The notes beneath the pieces are model-generated. The model searched no databases and had not been told where the DNA came from. It was given only the letters and a program-made list of their open reading frames with translations. DNA of 31,662 nt from CAZDYP01 sp964509505 (GTDB lineage Bacteria > Chloroflexota > Anaerolineae > JACRMK01), in the NCBI GenBank assembly GCA_964509505.1, contig CAZDYP010000041.1, positions 1-31,662 on the forward strand, written 5' to 3'. Below, piece by piece: positions 1-7,683 of this stretch (position 1 is the first letter of the stretch; every line of letters starts with the position of its first letter). A program made the translations under genes and the position numbers.

Positions 1-2252
1 GCAAAGCTCTGCAACAACTTCTTCGGTTTCTGCCCCACGAAGATCACCGTGATTTCCTCGTCGTCGCCGCGCCGCTCGCTGTGAATGACCACCCCCTCGC
101 CGAAGGTGTGATGGCGCACCTTGTCGCCCACGCGGAATTGCGCGCCATCGGTCAACGTGCGTGGTCGTGGTGTGGGCGCAGGGGGCAATGAAACCTCGCT
201 CCTACTGGTATCCCATTTCGTCTGCGAGCGAATTTGTTGTAAAGGCGATGAAACTTCGCTCCTGCCTGTCGCGCGCGCTTGCACCAACTTCGCGGGAATG
301 TCGCGCAGGAACGAGGAAGGCTCGGCGGTTTCGGAACGTCCAAAGAAGGAACGCTTGAAGGTGTACAACAAGTAGAGCCGCTGCTGCGCGCGCGTGATGC
401 CGACATAAAACAAGCGGCGCTCTTCTTCCATCGCGTCGGGGTCTTCGCGCGAACGCACGTGTGGGATAATGCCCTCCTCGACGCCGACGATGAACACGAC
501 AGGAAACTCCAAGCCTTTCGCGGTGTGCAACGTCAGCAGCGTCGCCGCGTCGGCTTGCGCATCGTAGTTGTCCACGTCCGACACGAGCGAGACTTCTTCG
601 AGCAAGGTGCTTAAGCCTTCGGGTGGTTCCATTTCACTGTATTGTTCCGCGACGGTCTTCAACTCCATCACATTCGCCCAGCGTTCCTCGCCTTCCTCCG
701 TGCCATCACGCAAAAACTTCGCATACCCCGTGCGCTCCAACAACAAATCGAACAGCTCGGTCACGGACAACACATCGCGCGCCGCCAACAACTCTTGCAT
801 GATGTACGCGAAGTCAGCGAGCGTGCTTGCGTTGCGCGTTGCGCCTTTGGAATTTTGCGTTTGGGATTTGGGAGTTTCATTTCCCCTAATATCCCCTAAT
901 TTCCCCTTATTTCCTCCCTCCATCACCACCTCGAATAAAGCTGTGCCTCTCTGCGCTGCCGCCAACTGCAGCGCCGCCAACGTCTTCGTGCCGATGCCGC
1001 GTGTCGGCACGTTGATGATGCGCTCAAGGCTGATGGAGTCGGCGGGGTTAGCGAGGACGCGCAGATACGCCAGCACGTCCTTGATTTCTCTGCGCTCATA
1101 GAATCGCGTCGCGCCGACGAGACGATACGGCAAATGCCGCTTGACAAATGCATCTTCGAGCGCGCGCGATTGGGCATTGGTGCGATACATGATGGCGCAA
1201 TCTTTCGCCTGACACACGCCGCGCGCGACCATGCGTTCGATCTCGCTCACGACGAAGTCGGCTTCCTCGTTCTCGTTGTAAAGTTCCGACATGACAATGG
1301 GCAAGCCTTCGTCATTTTCCGTCCACAGGTTCTTTTGTTTGCGCTTGCGGTTGGCGACGATGACCGACTGCGCTGCGTCGAGAATCGTTTGCGTCGAGCG
1401 ATAATTTTGTTCGAGCTTGATAACGCGCGCTTGCGGAAAGTCATGCTCGAAGTTGAGGATGTTGCGAATGTCCGCCGAGCGAAACGCGTAGATGCTCTGG
1501 TCGGGGTCGCCGACGACGAGGATGTTTTGCGTGCGCGCCGCGAGCTGCTTGACGATGGCGTATTGCGCGGGGTTCGTGTCTTGAAATTCATCAACCAAAA
1601 TATGCTGATATTTATCTTGATACTTCTGCAAGACTTCGGGAAACTCTTTGAACAACTGCGCGACCTTCATCAGCAAATCGTCGAAGTCGAGCGCGTTGCT
1701 GCGCGCCAGCAAATCTTCATAGCGCGCATAGACGCGCCCGACGCATTCTTCCCAATAATCGCGTGTACTTGACGAGAACGCTTTCGCATCGAGCAACTCC
1801 GACTTCGCCTTCGAGATGCCCGACAACACCGCGTTGGGGCGGAAGCGTTTCTCGTCCAACTCCAACTCCGCGAGTACTTGCTTGACGGCTTTCTGTTGGT
1901 CGTCGCTGTCGTAGATGGTGAAGTTGTCGCCAATGCCGATGTGCTGGCCATCAATCCGCAGCCAACGCGCGGCGATGGCGTGGAACGTACCGACGGTGAG
2001 TTGCGCGGTAGCTTGCTCGCCGACGAGGTTGACAAGCCGCTCTTTCATCTCACGCGCGGCTTTGTTCGTGAACGTCACGGCAACGATGCGCCACGGCGCA
2101 ACACGCCGCCGCTCGATGAGCCACGCGACGCGATGCGTCAATACACGCGTCTTGCCGCTGCCGGGTCCCGCGAGGACGAGCAAGGGGCCGTCGTCGGCGG
2201 TGACGGCTTGTTGTTGGGGTGGGTTGAGGGAGGAGAGGAGAGAGTCAGACAT
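1..2252 (-). CDS. pcrA: ATP-dependent DNA helicase PcrA/UvrD, 3' end cut by window edge
   Basis: Superfamily 1A 3'-5' helicase of DNA repair and replication restart. About 750 codons are visible from the ATG at 2252. Residues 29-36 hold the Walker A motif (GPGSGKT), followed by the Ia-type stretch AVTFTNKAAREMKERL. The motif VI region EERRLFYVGITRAQQRLYL lies near 370-430. The C-terminal Tudor-like module FRVGDKVRHHTFGEGVV ends close to position 1, so only a few residues are missing. The reading frame was followed through the odd stretches and stays open. Two segments look foreign to the family. One is a low-complexity insert of about 30 residues (roughly 444-476, inside domain 2B), encoded by short tandem repeats. 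The other is a linker near residues 662-688 that contains two copies of a 20-bp repeat. Identification is secure from motifs; whether the inserts affect activity is unknown. Confidence 0.95.
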   Translation of the reverse strand, partial: MSDSLLSSLNPPQQQAVTADDGPLLVLAGPGSGKTRVLTHRVAWLIERRRVAPWRIVAVTFTNKAAREMKERLVNLVGEQATAQLTVGTFHAIAARWLRIDGQHIGIGDNFTIYDSDDQQKAVKQVLAELELDEKRFRPNAVLSGISKAKSELLDAKAFSSSTRDYWEECVGRVYARYEDLLARSNALDFDDLLMKVAQLFKEFPEVLQKYQDKYQHILVDEFQDTNPAQYAIVKQLAARTQNILVVGDPDQSIYAFRSADIRNILNFEHDFPQARVIKLEQNYRSTQTILDAAQSVIVANRKRKQKNLWTENDEGLPIVMSELYNENEEADFVVSEIERMVARGVCQAKDCAIMYRTNAQSRALEDAFVKRHLPYRLVGATRFYERREIKDVLAYLRVLANPADSISLERIINVPTRGIGTKTLAALQLAAAQRGTALFEVVMEGGNKGKLGDIRGNETPKSQTQNSKGATRNASTLADFAYIMQELLAARDVLSVTELFDLLLERTGYAKFLRDGTEEGEERWANVMELKTVAEQYSEMEPPEGLSTLLEEVSLVSDVDNYDAQADAATLLTLHTAKGLEFPVVFIVGVEEGIIPHVRSREDPDAMEEERRLFYVGITRAQQRLYLLYTFKRSFFGRSETAEPSSFLRDIPAKLVQARATGRSEVSSPLQQIRSQTKWDTSRSEVSLPPAPTPRPRTLTDGAQFRVGDKVRHHTFGEGVVIHSERRGDDEEITVIFVGQKPKKLLQSF
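186..265. repeat. Pair of 20-bp dispersed-type repeats inside pcrA linker
   Basis: Two similar 20-mers lie at 186-205 and 246-265 (plus-strand core ATGAAACYTCGCTCCT), 60 bp apart, in the variable linker between motif VI and the C-terminal module of PcrA. Sixty bp keeps both in the same reading frame. They encode GRSEVSS and SRSEVSL on the minus strand. The match looks like a small interspersed repeat that has entered a tolerant part of the coding sequence. Confidence 0.55.
825..920. repeat. In-frame 7-nt and 10-nt phased tandem repeat inside pcrA
   Basis: From 825 to 880 the sequence reads as consecutive 7-nt units, including TTGCGCG, TTGCGCC and two exact TTTGGGA copies (860-866, 867-873). 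From 881 to 920 it becomes 10-nt units of the type TTCCCCTAAT. On the minus strand this gives a Gly/Lys/Asn/Gln-rich insert in domain 2B that ordinary PcrA proteins lack. The frame is not broken. Confidence 0.7.
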
Positions 2253-2322
2253 GCTATTTGAATAAAGAAACCGCGTACGATGAAATTGAATTGATTAGCG
2301 ATGATAGGTATGGGATGCTTTC

Positions 2323-2634
2323 TCAAGATTTAAGAGCTTGAGTCAGCCGTTCTTTGGCTTCAGCAAAGTAATCCGCGTCTATTTCAAAGCCGACGAAAGC
2401 GACTCCAAGTTTGGCGCAAGCCAAACCTGCATGTCCAATGTCCATGAATGGATCAAGCGCCAAGCGTGTATTAGCAACACCATGCAATTGAATACACAGC
2501 TGAGGCAGCTTCACGGGAAATGTCGCAGGGTGTGGTCTTTGTGAATCGCGACTTTTGATAGTTTCGTATGGAATAAACCACGTATTGCCACGACAGCGTT
2601 TATCCTCTTTGATACGACGCTCAAAAGCGAGCAT
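2323..2634 (-). pseudogene. C-terminal remnant of a beta-class N4/N6 DNA methyltransferase
   Basis: The 103-residue product matches only the last third of site-specific DNA methyltransferases of the N6_N4_Mtase family. WFIPYETI is followed by RPHPATFPVKL, then a motif I-like DPFMDIG, then GFEIDADYFAEAKERL. In beta-class enzymes the catalytic DPPY motif lies N-terminal to this part, and it is absent: the upstream sequence is the end of the VWA gene. Motif I normally reads DPFxGxG, and here the first Gly is Asp, so AdoMet binding is also doubtful. Yet the fragment begins with ATG behind a perfect Shine-Dalgarno at 2638-2645, so it may still be translated. It is best read as the remnant of a lost methyltransferase. 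An acquired role for the fragment cannot be excluded. Confidence 0.7.
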
Positions 2635-2637
2635 GTG

Positions 2638-2645
2638 TCCTCCTT
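2638..2645 (-). promoter_or_regulatory. Strong ribosome binding site ahead of methyltransferase remnant
   Basis: The minus strand reads AAGGAGGA three bases before the ATG at 2634. It lies just upstream of the fragment and overlaps no other start, which argues that the truncated ORF is a genuine translation unit. Confidence 0.6.
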
Positions 2646-2646
2646 G

Positions 2647-3957
2647 TCATTCCCCAAACCTCCCCAAACTTTGCAACAATCCCCTTTGCTCCTCTGCCCG
2701 CTTCGCCCGCGCTTCGGCTGTGTCTGATGACATGGAGGATTCGTTTGTCCCTTGTCCCTTCTCCCTTATCTCCTGCCCCATCACGATCGGCCTCTGCCGT
2801 CTGGATGGTCGCGCGTCGCTCAACTGCGACAACTGCTTGCCCAACGACTCAAGGCTGTTGAGATTTCGCACCGAAAGAAAATCGTCCACGTAAGGCAGCG
2901 CGGCGACGAGTCCTTGCGTCAATGGCTGATAGCCTTCCGAGCCGATGAGCGGGTTGAGCCAGATGAGACGATGGCAACTTTTCTGCAAGCGCTCCATCTC
3001 GCGCGCGAGTTGTTGCGGTTCGCCGCGATCCCAGCCATCGGAAATAATCATCACCACCGCGCCGCGCCCCAACACCCGCCGCGCCCAAAAGAAGTTGAAC
3101 TTGTGTAACGCCTCGCCGATGCGCGTGCCGCCGCTCCAATCTTGCACTTGCGCCTCAACCGCATCCATCGCGTCGTCCACGTCTTTGTGCGCGAGCGGGC
3201 GCGTGATGCGCGTCAGGCGTGTGCTGAACAAGAACGCCTCGACCTTGTCGAAGTCGAAACCTGTCGAGATGGTGTGAATGAAGTGCAGCAACATCCGCGT
3301 ATATTGTTCCATCGAACCGCTGATGTCGCAGAGGATGACGAGCGGACGCGGCTTCGTTTTGCGCTGCTTCCACGACAACGACAAAAACTCGCCGCCATAG
3401 CGCAAGTTGTTCCGCACCACACGCCGCAAGTCAAGATACTCACCCGTGCGAATCGGTTCTTTGCGTCGCGTGTGACGCTCGCCCACATGCCAATCCATCT
3501 GCTGCATGAGCCGCTTCGCGGCTTGCACTTCCTCCCACGTGAACGAGCCGAAATCTTTCTGGCGCAAAATTTCGTTTTGGCTGAATGACTGTAACGAATG
3601 CACCGAAACATCTTCTTCGTCACGCTCTCGTCCATTGCCTGTCGCATCGCGCGGCGTCTGCGGCAGGCGCAACGGCTTCGGCAACATGCGTGGGTCGGCC
3701 GGCATATCGAGGCGTATCGCTTTCTGGTCAGATGGTCTGCGCCAAAACAACCGCCACGCCTGATCGAACAAGGGATAATCTTCGTGGCGATGAATCAGCA
3801 CCGAGCGCACCGTATGATACACGTCCCATTTCTTGCCGATGTCAACCGCCCCCAGCGCGATGGTCAAATCCATCATCTCGCTCGTGCCGACGTTAATGCC
3901 CATGAGTCGCAAAAGACGACCGAAGATGAGGAGGTTCTTAAGAAAGTAGCTGTTCAT
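2647..3957 (-). CDS. VWA domain protein, CoxE-like (MoxR partner)
   Basis: This 436-residue protein is of the CoxE/YehP-like VWA family that pairs with MoxR ATPases in assembling or activating metal enzymes and complexes. The N-terminal helical part (MNSYFLKNLLIFGRLLRLMG) leads to a VWA domain. That domain has an intact MIDAS: DISGS at residues 211-215, then GGTRIGEAL and the SDGWDRGEP stretch. The ORF can be extended to a GTG at 4047 that overlaps the MoxR stop codon (GTGA). Those extra 30 residues are encoded by the 7-nt repeat at 3964-4041, and the family-like N terminus begins at the ATG at 3957, so the short form is preferred. No clear Shine-Dalgarno precedes 3957, which leaves the coupled GTG start possible. 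The C terminus also contains repeat-encoded residues (2744-2778). Confidence 0.88.
   Translation of the reverse strand: MNSYFLKNLLIFGRLLRLMGINVGTSEMMDLTIALGAVDIGKKWDVYHTVRSVLIHRHEDYPLFDQAWRLFWRRPSDQKAIRLDMPADPRMLPKPLRLPQTPRDATGNGRERDEEDVSVHSLQSFSQNEILRQKDFGSFTWEEVQAAKRLMQQMDWHVGERHTRRKEPIRTGEYLDLRRVVRNNLRYGGEFLSLSWKQRKTKPRPLVILCDISGSMEQYTRMLLHFIHTISTGFDFDKVEAFLFSTRLTRITRPLAHKDVDDAMDAVEAQVQDWSGGTRIGEALHKFNFFWARRVLGRGAVVMIISDGWDRGEPQQLAREMERLQKSCHRLIWLNPLIGSEGYQPLTQGLVAALPYVDDFLSVRNLNSLESLGKQLSQLSDARPSRRQRPIVMGQEIREKGQGTNESSMSSDTAEARAKRAEEQRGLLQSLGRFGE
2744..2778. repeat. 7-nt phased repeat inside the VWA gene 3' end
   Basis: Five consecutive 7-nt units run in phase (TTTGTCC, CTTGTCC, CTTCTCC, then more divergent ones). 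On the minus strand they encode the low-complexity tail segment REKGQGTNES after the VWA domain. The architecture is the same as at the repeats between genes, so this copy has been absorbed into coding sequence. Confidence 0.65.
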
Positions 3958-3963
3958 AGTTCG

Positions 3964-4041
3964 GACATAGGATGCACGATACAGGATGCAGGATGCAGGA
4001 TGCAAGATGCGCCTATCCTGCATCCTGTATCGTGTATCTTG
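3964..4041. repeat. 7-nt phased tandem repeat with hairpin (GATGCAG type)
   Basis: Units of the type GATGCAG repeat in strict 7-nt phase from 3964. The second half (CATCCTG, TATCGTG) is the complement, so the element folds into a long imperfect hairpin. It sits between the moxR stop and the preferred start of the VWA gene and would be the intercistronic leader. Confidence 0.85.
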
Positions 4042-4043
4042 AA

Positions 4044-4922
4044 TCACAGCTGCGCCTTCGCTACCAACTCCCGCACCATCGCGCCCTGCACCTTCTGCAC
4101 ATCGTCTTGGTATTTCAAGATGACGCCGAGCGTGTCGTCCACCGTCTGCGCTTCGAGGTCCATCGCGTTGAGCGCGTGCAGCGCCGCCGACCAGTCAATC
4201 GTCTCCGCGACGCCGGGCACTTTGTAGAGCTCCATGCGCCGCAGCTCTTGGATGAACTTCACGATCTTCGGCGCGAGGCGCGCGGCGGCTGGCACTTTCG
4301 TCTGCACGATCTTCAACTCTTTGTCAAGCGACGGATAATCAATCCAATAGTAGATACAACGCCGCTTGAGCGCGTCGTGAATCTCGCGCGTGCGATTGGA
4401 GGTCAGCACGACGACGGGCGGATGCGCGGCTTTGAGCGTGCCGATTTCGGGAATGGTAATTTGAAAATCGGAAAGCAATTCGAGCAAGAACGCTTCAAAC
4501 TCTTCGTCAGCGCGGTCTAGCTCATCAATGAGCAACACCGGCGCAGCCGTGCGCGAGTTCTCGATGGCTTGCAATAGCGGGCGTTGAATCAGAAATTCGG
4601 ATGAGAAAATATTACGCAGAGCGTCACTCTGCGCCGCGCCTTGCGCTTCGAGCAAACGAATCTGTAACATCTGCCGCGTGTAATTCCACTCATACACTGC
4701 CGTGGTGATGTCGAGTCCTTCGTAGCATTGCAAACGAATCAGCTCCGTCTGGAGACTAGCCGACAACACTTTGGCGATTTCGGTTTTGCCCACCCCTGCT
4801 TCGCCTTCGAGGAACAACGGCTTCTGCAACTTCAACGCCAAAAAAATCGCCGTCGCCAGTCCGCGCTCGGCGATGTAGTGCTGCGCCGCCAATGCTTGCA
4901 TTACTTCATCTATGGAATTCAT
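4044..4922 (-). CDS. MoxR-family AAA+ ATPase
   Basis: This 292-residue MoxR-type AAA+ chaperone is thought to act with VWA proteins to insert cofactors or remodel complexes. Walker A is GEAGVGKT at residues 40-47, and Walker B is VLLIDELDRAD at about 129-139. Sensor 1 is VVVLTSNRTREIHDALKRR, and the arginine-finger region follows. Length and motif order are normal for the family. It is the upstream gene of a moxR-coxE pair, with the VWA gene directly downstream. No strong Shine-Dalgarno precedes the ATG. A TATAAT promoter lies at 5034-5039, so the 7-nt repeat hairpin at 4954-5012 would form most of the mRNA leader. Confidence 0.92.
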   Translation of the reverse strand: MNSIDEVMQALAAQHYIAERGLATAIFLALKLQKPLFLEGEAGVGKTEIAKVLSASLQTELIRLQCYEGLDITTAVYEWNYTRQMLQIRLLEAQGAAQSDALRNIFSSEFLIQRPLLQAIENSRTAAPVLLIDELDRADEEFEAFLLELLSDFQITIPEIGTLKAAHPPVVVLTSNRTREIHDALKRRCIYYWIDYPSLDKELKIVQTKVPAAARLAPKIVKFIQELRRMELYKVPGVAETIDWSAALHALNAMDLEAQTVDDTLGVILKYQDDVQKVQGAMVRELVAKAQL

Positions 4923-4953
4923 CTATCTGTGTCCCGTTGGTGATCAGTAAGTT

Positions 4954-5012
4954 GGATATTGGATATTAGATATTCCTCATTCCAATATCCAAATATCTAA
5001 TATCCCGTATTC
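4954..5012. repeat. 7-nt phased tandem repeat hairpin (GGATATT type)
   Basis: Two exact GGATATT units (4954-4967) and AGATATT are followed by a spacer unit. Complementary units (CCAATAT, CCAAATA, TCTAATA) then follow, still in 7-nt phase. The two arms can pair. The element lies between guaB and moxR in the predicted moxR leader. Confidence 0.85.
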
Positions 5013-5033
5013 ACTATCAAATGGCTACCAGCG

Positions 5034-5063
5034 ATTATAGTTCACACAATTGTTCACATCAAC
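5034..5063 (-). promoter_or_regulatory. Predicted sigma70-type promoter for moxR
   Basis: On the minus strand TTGATG (5063-5058) is followed after 18 nt by TATAAT (5039-5034). The -35 lies in the last codons of guaB. Transcription would start near 5027 and run through the repeat hairpin into moxR. Confidence 0.5.
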
Positions 5064-6490
5064 TCCACATCATGCGGCAACGATTCCTTGAGACCGTTGC
5101 CCGTCATCCGCACGAAGATCGCTTTCTCTTGGAATTCGGCGATGGAATGCGCGCCGCTGTAGCTCATGCCTGAACGCAAGCCGCCGACGAGCTGGTTCAG
5201 CACGTCTTTCACCTTGCCGCGATATGGCACGAACGCTTCGACGCCCTCGGCGACGTACTCATCCAGCTCCTCTTGCGTGATCCATTCTTCGTCCTCACGT
5301 TTCTTGCGCAGCGCCGCTGCTTCTGCTGACGCCATGCCACGCGATACTTTGTAACGATGTCCTTTGCGCGTCGTGAACAAGCCGGGGCTTTCGTCTGTGC
5401 CAGCCAGCAAACTGCCAATCATCACCGACGATGCGCCTGCTGCTATCGCCTTCGCCACATCGCCCGGATAGCGAATACCGCCATCGGCGATGATAGGAAC
5501 GCCATGCGGTCGCGCAGCTTGGACGCACTCGCTGACCGCGCTCAACTGCGGATAGCCCGCGCCCGCGACGATGCGCGTGATGCAAATGGAGCCGGGGCCC
5601 ACGCCAACCTTCACCGCATCCGCGCCCGCGTCAATCAAGCGTCGCGCGCCATCGGCGGTGGCGACATTGCCGCCGATGAGCTGCGCCTCCTTGAAACGCT
5701 TGCGAATCGCCGCCATGATGTCCACTTCCATTTGCGAGTCGCCGTGCGCGATGTCCACGACGATGCAATCGGCGCCCGCTTCCAACAAACACTCCACGCG
5801 CCGCAGTTCCGATTCCTTCACGCCGATCGCCGCGCCAACGGCGAGCCTGCCCTGCGCGTCGCGCGTCGCATTGGGATAATCGAACACCTTGCCAATCTCC
5901 GCCGCCGTAATCAAACCCGCCAAGCGTCCCGCATTGTCCACCAACGGCAACTTCTCGATGCGATGTTCATGCAAAATTTCCTGCGCTTGCGCCAACGACG
6001 TGCCGATGGGCGCCGTCACTACATCGTCACGCATCGCATTGGTGATGGGCGACGGGTTGGATTCAAAACGCAAATCGCGCGTGGTGACAATGCCCATCAA
6101 TTGCTGTTGCCCATTCACAATCAAAACGCTGCCCGCGCCGCTCTCCTCCAATAGTCGCCGCGCATCGGCAATCGTGTGTCGCGTGTTCAACGTCAACGGG
6201 TCGGTCATCACGTACGAATCCGATTCCTTGACGCGCTTGATTTGCTCGCACTGCGCTTCGCTGGACATGAAACGGTGAATGATGCCGATGCCGCCTTCGC
6301 GCGCCATGGCAATCGCCATCGCATACTCGGTGACGGTGTCCATGTTCGCCGAGACGATGGGAATATGCAACGCAATTTTTGACGTGAGTCGCGCTCGTGT
6401 GTTCAGACGCTTGCGCGATACCACGGTGGAAAATTGCGGCACCAGCAGCACATCATCATAAGTCAAGCCAACCTCGGGCAAAATTTTCAT
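5054..6490 (-). CDS. guaB: IMP dehydrogenase
   Basis: Converts IMP to XMP with NAD+, the committed step of GMP synthesis. The 478-residue protein has the normal length. It has the N-terminal GLTYDDVLLVPQ and the PIVSANMDTVTE stretch, then a tandem CBS (Bateman) pair at about residues 95-205. The catalytic loop is GPGSICITRIVAGAG with nucleophile Cys303, the phosphate-binding part IIADGGIRYPGDVAKAIAAGA, and the C-terminal flap with VPYRGKV. The residue after the catalytic Cys is Ile rather than the usual bacterial Thr (ICITR, not ICTTR), a variant also seen in eukaryotic enzymes. The ATG at 6490 has a GGGAGGAG ribosome site. The gene has its own promoter and is preceded by a terminator, so it starts a new transcription unit. 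Confidence 0.97.
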   Translation of the reverse strand: MKILPEVGLTYDDVLLVPQFSTVVSRKRLNTRARLTSKIALHIPIVSANMDTVTEYAMAIAMAREGGIGIIHRFMSSEAQCEQIKRVKESDSYVMTDPLTLNTRHTIADARRLLEESGAGSVLIVNGQQQLMGIVTTRDLRFESNPSPITNAMRDDVVTAPIGTSLAQAQEILHEHRIEKLPLVDNAGRLAGLITAAEIGKVFDYPNATRDAQGRLAVGAAIGVKESELRRVECLLEAGADCIVVDIAHGDSQMEVDIMAAIRKRFKEAQLIGGNVATADGARRLIDAGADAVKVGVGPGSICITRIVAGAGYPQLSAVSECVQAARPHGVPIIADGGIRYPGDVAKAIAAGASSVMIGSLLAGTDESPGLFTTRKGHRYKVSRGMASAEAAALRKKREDEEWITQEELDEYVAEGVEAFVPYRGKVKDVLNQLVGGLRSGMSYSGAHSIAEFQEKAIFVRMTGNGLKESLPHDVELM

Positions 6491-6522
6491 ACGCTCCTCC
6501 CTTCAATTCATCCGCGTGCGGA

Positions 6523-6550
6523 TTATAGGCGAGTGGCACAGGGCAACCAA
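6523..6550 (-). promoter_or_regulatory. Predicted guaB promoter
   Basis: The minus strand shows TTGGTT (6550-6545), a 16-nt spacer and TATAAT (6528-6523). It gives a leader of about 25 nt before the guaB ATG with its strong ribosome site. Confidence 0.55.
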
Positions 6551-6577
6551 ATCGGATGAGGCTTTTAGCTGTAAACG

Positions 6578-6608
6578 AAAAACGACCGAGAGATTCTCGG
6601 TCGTTTTT
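6578..6608 (-). terminator. Intrinsic terminator (bidirectional) after the PD40 gene
   Basis: A 14-bp perfect stem (arms 6578-6591 and 6595-6608) with a 3-nt loop, A-run on one side and T-run on the other. It lies 16 nt beyond the stop of the PD40 gene and upstream of guaB, so it ends the exporter-cluster transcript. Confidence 0.9.
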
Positions 6609-6623
6609 GGTTGATGGCTCCCA

Positions 6624-7610
6624 CTACTTCACCCAAAGCGGATCCCAATCGTTAAACTGATTCTGACTGAGATTGCGCGCACCGCTGCCGTCGAGGTTCA
6701 TCACCCAGATTTGTTTCTTTTCCGCTTGCTCACGGTTCGTCCAATATACCAGTTGTGAGCCATCGGGCGAGAAGCTCGGATGCTTGTACCATTCGCCGTT
6801 GCTCTGCGTCAAGCGCACGTTCTCATTCGTCATCGCATCGTAGAGATAGATTTCATCCGCGCCATTCGTCTCGCTCACCCACGCGATGTGCTTCGAACCA
6901 GGCGACCACACAGGATCATAGTCCACGCCCGGAAAGCCCGGCGCTGCGCCCGTGACGACAGTTTCGTAGTGCGTCGCGTTGTGGTGCGTCCAGATTTGAT
7001 AATCCGCGCCGCCGCGCCCCGCCCCGCCAATCGCTTTGACGAAGAGGAATTGTTGCTCGTCGGGCGACATCACCTCGGCGTTCACCAACGTCTGCAATAA
7101 GTCCGAACAGTTGCACAGTTGTTGGTTGCTGCCGTCCGCGTTCATTACGTACAATTGTGGATAGCCGCCACCCCGATCGCTGAAGAACACGATCTGGCCG
7201 CGCAACGATTCCAGACTCGGCGTGGTGTTGGCTGTCATCGCCGCCTGTGTTTGGGGTGATGTGACCGTCGGCAGTGCAGGCATGTCAATCGTCGGGGACG
7301 ACTGTGCGCTCGTGGTCGTGGTGGGCAACGGCGTTGGTATCACAATCACCGGCACAGGCACCGCCGTCGGCGCGACGATGTTGGTCGTCGCAGGCGTCGG
7401 CGTGCTTGGCGCTGATGGTGTGCTTGGGGTGCGTTGGGCGCGCTGGGCGATGGGCGTCGCATTCATCGGCAGTTGCGCTTGCCCATTCGTCGTGGGCGTC
7501 GCGGCGCCCTTGCTCGCAGCCGTCGTCGCCGTCTGATAGCTCGCATAACCCACGAGCAAGGCGACGATGAGCAACACACCCAAACTGATGATGAGATAAG
7601 TTCGTTTCAT
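6624..7610 (-). CDS. Membrane-anchored TolB/PD40-type beta-propeller protein
   Basis: This 328-residue protein has an N-terminal membrane anchor (residues about 5-26, LIISLGVLLIVALLVGY). A long Thr/Pro/Ala-rich linker follows, then about four WD40-like PD40 blades in the second half. The blades show the repeat signatures QLYVMNADGSN, DPVWSPGSKHIAW, HPSFSPDGSQLVYWTN and QIWVMNLDGSGARNLS. Such proteins lie outside the membrane and bind or scaffold other factors. It is the last gene of the minus-strand run that includes the exporter and ends at an intrinsic terminator, so it may assist the MacAB-like system. The start at 7610 is supported by AAGGAG six to seven bases upstream. No enzymatic motif is visible, and its specific function is unknown. 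Confidence 0.8.
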   Translation of the reverse strand: MKRTYLIISLGVLLIVALLVGYASYQTATTAASKGAATPTTNGQAQLPMNATPIAQRAQRTPSTPSAPSTPTPATTNIVAPTAVPVPVIVIPTPLPTTTTSAQSSPTIDMPALPTVTSPQTQAAMTANTTPSLESLRGQIVFFSDRGGGYPQLYVMNADGSNQQLCNCSDLLQTLVNAEVMSPDEQQFLFVKAIGGAGRGGADYQIWTHHNATHYETVVTGAAPGFPGVDYDPVWSPGSKHIAWVSETNGADEIYLYDAMTNENVRLTQSNGEWYKHPSFSPDGSQLVYWTNREQAEKKQIWVMNLDGSGARNLSQNQFNDWDPLWVK

Positions 7611-7627
7611 TTCAAGCTCCTTAAATT

Positions 7628-7683
7628 AGCGCATAGCGCATGGCGCGCAGCTATTCGCCATCTGCCATCTGCCACTCGCTACT
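7628..7683. repeat. 7-nt phased tandem repeat (AGCGCAT / TGCCATC type)
   Basis: Two exact AGCGCAT units (7628-7641) are followed in 7-nt phase by GGCGCGC, AGCTATT and several TGCCATC-like units. It fills the gap between the permease stop and the PD40 gene start and overlaps the last codons of the permease. Confidence 0.75.

Noticed and set aside
2323..2634. Functional restriction-modification methyltransferase
   Set aside because: Catalytic motif DPPY is absent, motif I is altered and no restriction gene is nearby.
3972..4520. Plus-strand ORF across the moxR region
   Set aside because: Overlaps moxR on the other strand, has no ribosome site and starts in the repeat; it is a shadow frame.
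5054..6490. Catalytic defect in GuaB from Ile after the active-site Cys
   Set aside because: The ICIT form is known in functional IMP dehydrogenases, including eukaryotic ones, and all other motifs are intact.
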